This document shows positions 48,991 to 52,972 of a stretch of 52,972 nucleotides of DNA, piece by piece. Numbering within the stretch: the stretch's first letter is position 1; each line of letters begins with the position of its first letter. The notes beneath the pieces were generated by a model. It worked only from the letters and a program-made list of their open reading frames with translations. It did not search any database and had not been told where the DNA came from. Source of the stretch: JAKAXG01 sp035702985 (GTDB lineage Bacteria > Actinomycetota > Acidimicrobiia > Acidimicrobiales > Palsa-688); NCBI GenBank assembly GCA_035702985.1, contig DASSZD010000036.1:1-52972 (forward strand). The letters are read 5' to 3'. The position numbers and the translations under genes were made by a program.

Positions 48991-50802
48991 TCACCCTTTT
49001 TCCGGGGGAACGACCTTCAGGTGCAGCTCGTCCAGCTGGCGGTCGGTCACCGGGCTGGGTGCGCCCATGAGCAGGTCACGGGCGCCCTGGTTGAGCGGGA
49101 AGGCGATGATCTCCCGCAGGTTGGCCTGGTCCTCGAGCAGCATCAGGATGCGGTCGAAACCGGGGGCGATCCCGGCGTGGGGTGGCGGGCCGTAGTGGAA
49201 GGCGTTCCAGAGCGCCGGGAACGACGACCGGATGCGCTCGGGCCCGTAGCCGGCGATGGCGAACGCCGCCTCCATCACCTCCGGCAGGTGGTTACGGACC
49301 GCCCCCGAGGACAGCTCGACGCCGTTGCACACCAAGTCGTACTGGTAGGCCAGGATGTCGCCGGGGTCCTTGGTCTGAAGGGCCTCCAGGCCGCCCTGGG
49401 GCATGGAGAACGGGTTGTGCGAGAACGCCCAGCCGCCGGCCTCCTCGTCGGGCTCGAACATCGGGAAGTCCACCACCCAGCAGAACGCCAGCTCGTGGGG
49501 GTCGGCCAGCTCCAGCTCCCGGCCCAGGCGGGTGCGCTGCTCGCCGAGGACGGCGGCCACCTTGTCCCTGGGCCCGACCGCGCACAGCACGGCGTCGCCG
49601 GTGTCGGCCCCCGCCGCCCCGGTCAGGGCGGCGGCCTGCTCCGGGGTCAGCTTCTTGGCTATCGAACCGCGTATCTCGCCGGGATCCAGCTGCAGCCAGC
49701 TGCCGATCACCCCGGCCTTGCGGGCGGCGTCGGCGTACCCGTCGAACCACTTGCGGGACCGGCCGGCCGCACCGGGGGCCTTCAGCACCCGGATCACATG
49801 GCCGCGGCCCGGGGCCTCGCTGAACATCGGCAGGTCGCCCGAGCCGCCCACCTCGGCGCTGACATCGGCGATCTCCAGCCCGAAGCGCAGATCCGGCTTG
49901 TCGGTGCCGAAGCGGTCCACGGCGTCGGCGTAGGCCAGGCGGGGGAACGTGTCGGGCACCTCCTTGGTGGAGCAGTCGGCCACGATGCGCCGCATGAGCA
50001 GCTCCACCTCGGCGAACACGTCCTCCTGGGTGGCGAAGGCCATCTCGAGGTCGATCTGGTAGAACTCGCCGGGGCTGCGGTCGGCCCGGGACGCCTCGTC
50101 CCGGAAGCACGGGGCGATCTGGAAGTACCGCTCGACGCCGCCGACCATCAGCAGCTGCTTGAACTGCTGCGGCGCCTGGGGCAGGGCGTAGAACTCGCCG
50201 GGATAGATCCGGCTGGGGACCAGGAAGTCCCGTGCCCCCTCCGGCGACGACACGGTCAGGATCGGCGTCTGGACCTCGAGGAAGCCGCGGCTGACCATGT
50301 GGTCGCGCACCACCCCGGCCAGGCGGGTCCGGGCGGCCAGGCGCTCGATCAGCGGGCCCCGGCGCATGTCCAGGTACCGGTACCGGAGCCGGGCCTCCTC
50401 GCCGACCTCGGTGTCGCGCTCCACCGGGAACGGCAGCACGTCGGAGCTGGAGAGCACCTCGGCGTCGTCCACGGCCACCTCGATGCGACCGGTGGGCAGG
50501 CGGGGGTTGACGTTCTCCTCGGCCCGGGCCACCACCCGGCCGGTGACGCTGATGACGCTCTCCAACCTCAGATGGGCCAGGGTCTCGAACGCCGGCTTGG
50601 CCGGGTCGATCACCAGCTGGACCACCCCGCCCGGGTCCACACCGCCCGGGTCGCGGAGGTCGAGGAACAGCAGGCCCCCGTGGTCGCGTTTGGCGGCGAT
50701 CCAGCCGGCGAGACGGACCGTGGATCCCACGTCGTCGGCAGTCAGGGTGCCACCCCGGTGGTCGCGGTAGATGTTGGAGTTGAGCGGCCTGTGTTCGGAC
50801 AT
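48991..50802 (-). CDS. aspS: Aspartyl-tRNA synthetase
   Basis: 603-residue class II synthetase. An N-terminal OB-fold anticodon domain (about 20-125, GWIAAKRDHGGLLFLDLRD) precedes the catalytic domain; motif 2 is RYFQIAPCFRDEASRADR followed by SPGEFYQIDLEMAFAT, motif 3 is GIAPGFDRILMLL near the C-terminus, and the bacterial GAD insertion domain lies between. The motif-2 loop SPGEFYQ, one residue longer than the usual QPEFTQ form of bacterial AspRS, recalls alphaproteobacterial-type enzymes. Whether it charges only tRNA-Asp or also tRNA-Asn cannot be told here. ATG 50802 is the natural start. Confidence 0.96.
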   Translation of the reverse strand: MSEHRPLNSNIYRDHRGGTLTADDVGSTVRLAGWIAAKRDHGGLLFLDLRDPGGVDPGGVVQLVIDPAKPAFETLAHLRLESVISVTGRVVARAEENVNPRLPTGRIEVAVDDAEVLSSSDVLPFPVERDTEVGEEARLRYRYLDMRRGPLIERLAARTRLAGVVRDHMVSRGFLEVQTPILTVSSPEGARDFLVPSRIYPGEFYALPQAPQQFKQLLMVGGVERYFQIAPCFRDEASRADRSPGEFYQIDLEMAFATQEDVFAEVELLMRRIVADCSTKEVPDTFPRLAYADAVDRFGTDKPDLRFGLEIADVSAEVGGSGDLPMFSEAPGRGHVIRVLKAPGAAGRSRKWFDGYADAARKAGVIGSWLQLDPGEIRGSIAKKLTPEQAAALTGAAGADTGDAVLCAVGPRDKVAAVLGEQRTRLGRELELADPHELAFCWVVDFPMFEPDEEAGGWAFSHNPFSMPQGGLEALQTKDPGDILAYQYDLVCNGVELSSGAVRNHLPEVMEAAFAIAGYGPERIRSSFPALWNAFHYGPPPHAGIAPGFDRILMLLEDQANLREIIAFPLNQGARDLLMGAPSPVTDRQLDELHLKVVPPEKG

Positions 50803-50935
50803 GTCGACCGTTCAGGCTAACGCCTGGCCGGGGCGGAGCCGTCACCGGGCCGGAGCCCGTTCTGGGCACCCCCGGGCCGGGCGCCCCGTCCCGCCGGTGG
50901 AGCGGGGCCGGCCGCGACACGACGCGGTGGGTCCC

Positions 50936-52057
50936 TCAGCCGGCTACGGCAGCCGGTCCCCCCGGCTCGTTGCGGCGCAGGTCGATGGGCGGGGCGTCGC
51001 CCGGCAGCATCCGGTCCAGCACGCTGCGGATGGAGTCCAGGCTCTCCCGTAGCCCGGCCAGATCCAGCCCGGGCCGGGGTTCGGGCGGCGCCGCCACGGT
51101 GGCGGCTGGCGGGGCCGGAACGGACTCGGACGGGGGTGCCCCGGAGGGGGCGGTGTCGGGCATCGGAACCCGGCGGGAGTTCTTGATCGTGTACATGGCC
51201 CGGTCGGCCCGGTCCACCAGGTTCTCCGCCGTGTCGGGGGAGCCGTGGTCGACCGCCGCCCCCACCGATGCCGGCACGGTCCACTGCTGGCCGTCCAACT
51301 CGACCGACTCGGCCAGGGCCTGCTCGATGCGGCGGGCCACGATGTCGGCCTGCTCCACCGCGCTGAGCCCCTCGCAGAGCACCGCGAACTCGTCCCCGCC
51401 GATGCGGGCCACCGTGTCGGCGGCCCGCACCGCGTGGCGCAGCCGGCCGCTGATGGTGAACAGCACCCGGTCGCCCAGGCGGTGTCCGCCCTGGTCGTTG
51501 ACCCGCTTGAAACCGTCGAGGTCCACGTAGACCACCCCGACCCGCCGGCCCTGACGCTCGTTGCGGCGCAGGGCCTGCTCGATGGTCTCCATGAAATGGC
51601 TGCGGTTGGCCAGACCGGTCAGGGCGTCATGGGTGGCCAGGTGGTACAGGTTGGCCTGGCGGGCGTAGTCCTCGTCCACGTCGGCGGCGGCGATGGCGAT
51701 CAGCGACCGGCCGGCGCTGGCGTGCCGGCTCAGCCACCACCGGCTCCAGCGGGGCCGGGCACCGCCGGCCAGCTGGTGGTCGGAGGTGGCGGTGGTCCCC
51801 TCGGACACCACCTGGCGCATGTCGGCCTGGAGGCGCAGGCGGGCCTCCGGGATGACGGCGTTCAACCAACCGGTGCCCAGCGAGCGCTCCTCGTCCAGGC
51901 TCGACAACCGGCACCATCGCTGGTTGACCGCCAAGACCCGGCCGGAGGCGTCTGCGATGAGCATGGCGAACGGCACCATCTCCAGTGCCACCCGAACCGC
52001 CGGTTCGACGAGTTCCGCGCCCTGCTGGTTCATTTCTGCCAAGTCGGCGCCTCCCAC
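50936..52057 (-). CDS. PAS-GGDEF diguanylate cyclase
   Basis: 373-residue protein that would make cyclic di-GMP. Residues about 20-130 are a PAS-like sensor (MVPFAMLIADASGRVLAVNQRWCRL). Residues about 135-295 are a GGDEF domain (THDALTGLANR, then VVYVDLDGFKRVND) with the active-site motif GGDEF at 220-224 and an RAAD inhibitory site (RxxD) five residues before it, so the enzyme should be active and product-inhibited. A Pro/Ala-rich linker and a short helix (LRESLDSIRSVLDRML) end the protein; no EAL domain. GTG 52057 is preceded by GAAGGG; ATG 52033 is the alternative. A TACGAT -10-like box lies at 52105-52100. The BldD-like regulator at 39314 could be a distant effector. Confidence 0.92.
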   Translation of the reverse strand: MGGADLAEMNQQGAELVEPAVRVALEMVPFAMLIADASGRVLAVNQRWCRLSSLDEERSLGTGWLNAVIPEARLRLQADMRQVVSEGTTATSDHQLAGGARPRWSRWWLSRHASAGRSLIAIAAADVDEDYARQANLYHLATHDALTGLANRSHFMETIEQALRRNERQGRRVGVVYVDLDGFKRVNDQGGHRLGDRVLFTISGRLRHAVRAADTVARIGGDEFAVLCEGLSAVEQADIVARRIEQALAESVELDGQQWTVPASVGAAVDHGSPDTAENLVDRADRAMYTIKNSRRVPMPDTAPSGAPPSESVPAPPAATVAAPPEPRPGLDLAGLRESLDSIRSVLDRMLPGDAPPIDLRRNEPGGPAAVAG

Positions 52058-52286
52058 CCTGCCCTTCGCTGCCCTCTTCTTCTGCCCTTCGTGGGGGTGA
52101 TCGTACCGGAGGGTCCCCGCCGCGGTGACCTACCATCCGGAAGAGTCGGAAGAAGCGCCCATCAGGGAAGGTCCCCGCACAAACGGGCGGGCCCGGCGCC
52201 GAGCACCGCCCCTTTCAGCGGTTTTCCCTCCCCGCGGGCCCGTGAGCCAGACTGGGGCCTGAGTTGCCCGTTAGCGAGGAGTGAGG

Positions 52287-52972
52287 ATGGCCAACATCCA
52301 GGACAGTTTCGGCGCCCGCAGCGATTTCTCCGTCGGGGGTCGCACCTACGAGATCTTCCGGCTGGACGCGGTGGAGGGGAGCCGCCGCCTCCCCTATTCG
52401 CTGAAGATCCTCCTGGAGAACCTGCTGCGCCACGAGGACGGGGTCAGCGTGCGCGCCGACGACGTGCGGGCCCTGGCCGGGTGGGACCCGAACGCCGAGC
52501 CCAGCCAGGAGATCGCCTTCGCCCCGGCCCGGATCCTCATGCAGGACTTCACCGGGGTCCCGGCGGTCGTGGACCTGGCGGCCATGCGCGACGCCATGAA
52601 AGAGCTGGGCGGCGACCCCAGCCGGGTCAACCCGCTGATCCCGGCGGAGCTGGTGATCGACCACTCGATCATCGCCGACGTCTACGGCACCAACGACGCC
52701 TTCCGCAAGAACGCCGAGCTGGAGTTCCAGCGCAACGAGGAGCGCTACCGGTTCCTGCGCTGGGGCCAGGGCGCCTTCGACACGCTGCGGGTGGTACCGC
52801 CCAACACCGGTATCTGCCATCAGGTCAACCTCGAGTACCTGGCCCGGGTGGTCTTCACCAACGACGACGGCCAGGCCTATCCCGACACGCTGCTGGGCAC
52901 CGACTCGCACACCACCATGATCAATGGTCTGGGCGTCCTCGGCTGGGGCGTGGGCGGCATCGAGGCCGAGGC
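52287..52972 (+). CDS. acnA: Aconitate hydratase AcnA (3' partial)
   Basis: The first 228 residues of an aconitase of the AcnA/IRP type, running off the right edge without a stop. The N-terminus MANIQDSFGARSDFSVGGR, the segment PYSLKILLENLLRHEDG, FTGVPAVVDLAAMRDAM, and the substrate-contacting LGTDSHTTMINGLGVLGWGV are diagnostic. The enzyme interconverts citrate and isocitrate with a [4Fe-4S] cluster; the cluster cysteines lie beyond the window. ATG 52287 has GAGGAG at good distance. The 229-bp spacer to the divergent diguanylate cyclase holds no other gene; I see no clear promoter for acnA. Confidence 0.95.
   Translation, partial: MANIQDSFGARSDFSVGGRTYEIFRLDAVEGSRRLPYSLKILLENLLRHEDGVSVRADDVRALAGWDPNAEPSQEIAFAPARILMQDFTGVPAVVDLAAMRDAMKELGGDPSRVNPLIPAELVIDHSIIADVYGTNDAFRKNAELEFQRNEERYRFLRWGQGAFDTLRVVPPNTGICHQVNLEYLARVVFTNDDGQAYPDTLLGTDSHTTMINGLGVLGWGVGGIEAE

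Overview
This window comes from a high-GC Gram-positive bacterium, an actinomycete in the broad sense. The evidence is strong G/C bias at codon third positions, many GTG and TTG starts, four-base stop/start overlaps, a BldD-like regulator, a DUF4032 protein, an actinobacterial-type SNF2 helicase and CYP125/HsaB-like proteins. The linker-rich branched-chain amino acid transporter and the overall gene mix would suit an uncultured soil Acidimicrobiia-type lineage, but that placement is inference. I saw no insertion sequence, integrase, phage gene or CRISPR array; this looks like ordinary chromosome.

Layout. 1-5641 (+): a branched-chain amino acid type ABC transporter in three polypeptides: binding protein (cut at the left edge), fused LivH-LivM permease, fused LivF-LivG ATPase. 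5594-7480 (-): a fused ModB-ModC molybdate/tungstate/sulfate-type transporter, with an enoyl-CoA isomerase-like crotonase starting 18 bp away on the other strand. 8409-9869 (-): a 14-TM drug-type MFS exporter. 10128-11408 (+): DUF4032 kinase-like protein. 11495-19609 (+): a sugar-uptake operon of LacI regulator, lipoprotein binding protein, two permeases, GH13 glucosidase, MsmX/UgpC-type ATPase and ROK sugar kinase, with a palindromic operator on the regulator's own promoter. 19606-22308: an SDR, an HsaB-like flavin reductase and a CYP125-like P450, suggesting steroid metabolism. 22309-22666: a gene-free, hairpin-rich leader ahead of a SNF2 helicase (to 25930) and a small companion protein. 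26295-26522 (-): a stand-alone infA.

26600-36696 (-) is the centrepiece, a complete hopanoid operon. Transcription runs hpnC, hpnD, hpnE, polyprenyl diphosphate synthase, squalene-hopene cyclase, an HpnG-IspH fusion, hpnH, hpnO. It covers the route from HMBPP to isoprenyl diphosphates, farnesyl diphosphate, squalene, hopene, adenosylhopane, ribosylhopane and the amino-sidechain hopanoid. Nearly all junctions are stop/start overlaps. Just upstream lies a regulator carrying both a MerR-like and a TetR-like DNA-binding domain, and a promoter with an inverted repeat sits at the start of hpnC.

36743-52972: pirin, a metallo-beta-lactamase hydrolase, a BldD-like regulator, glycogen debranching enzyme GlgX, a Ca2+/H+ antiporter, thiC under a TPP riboswitch, tRNA-Cys(GCA), a DUF2786-like small protein, a membrane-anchored secreted protein, lgt, tRNA-Val(GAC), a structured intergenic region, a hypothetical protein, aspS, a PAS-GGDEF diguanylate cyclase, and the start of acnA running off the right edge.
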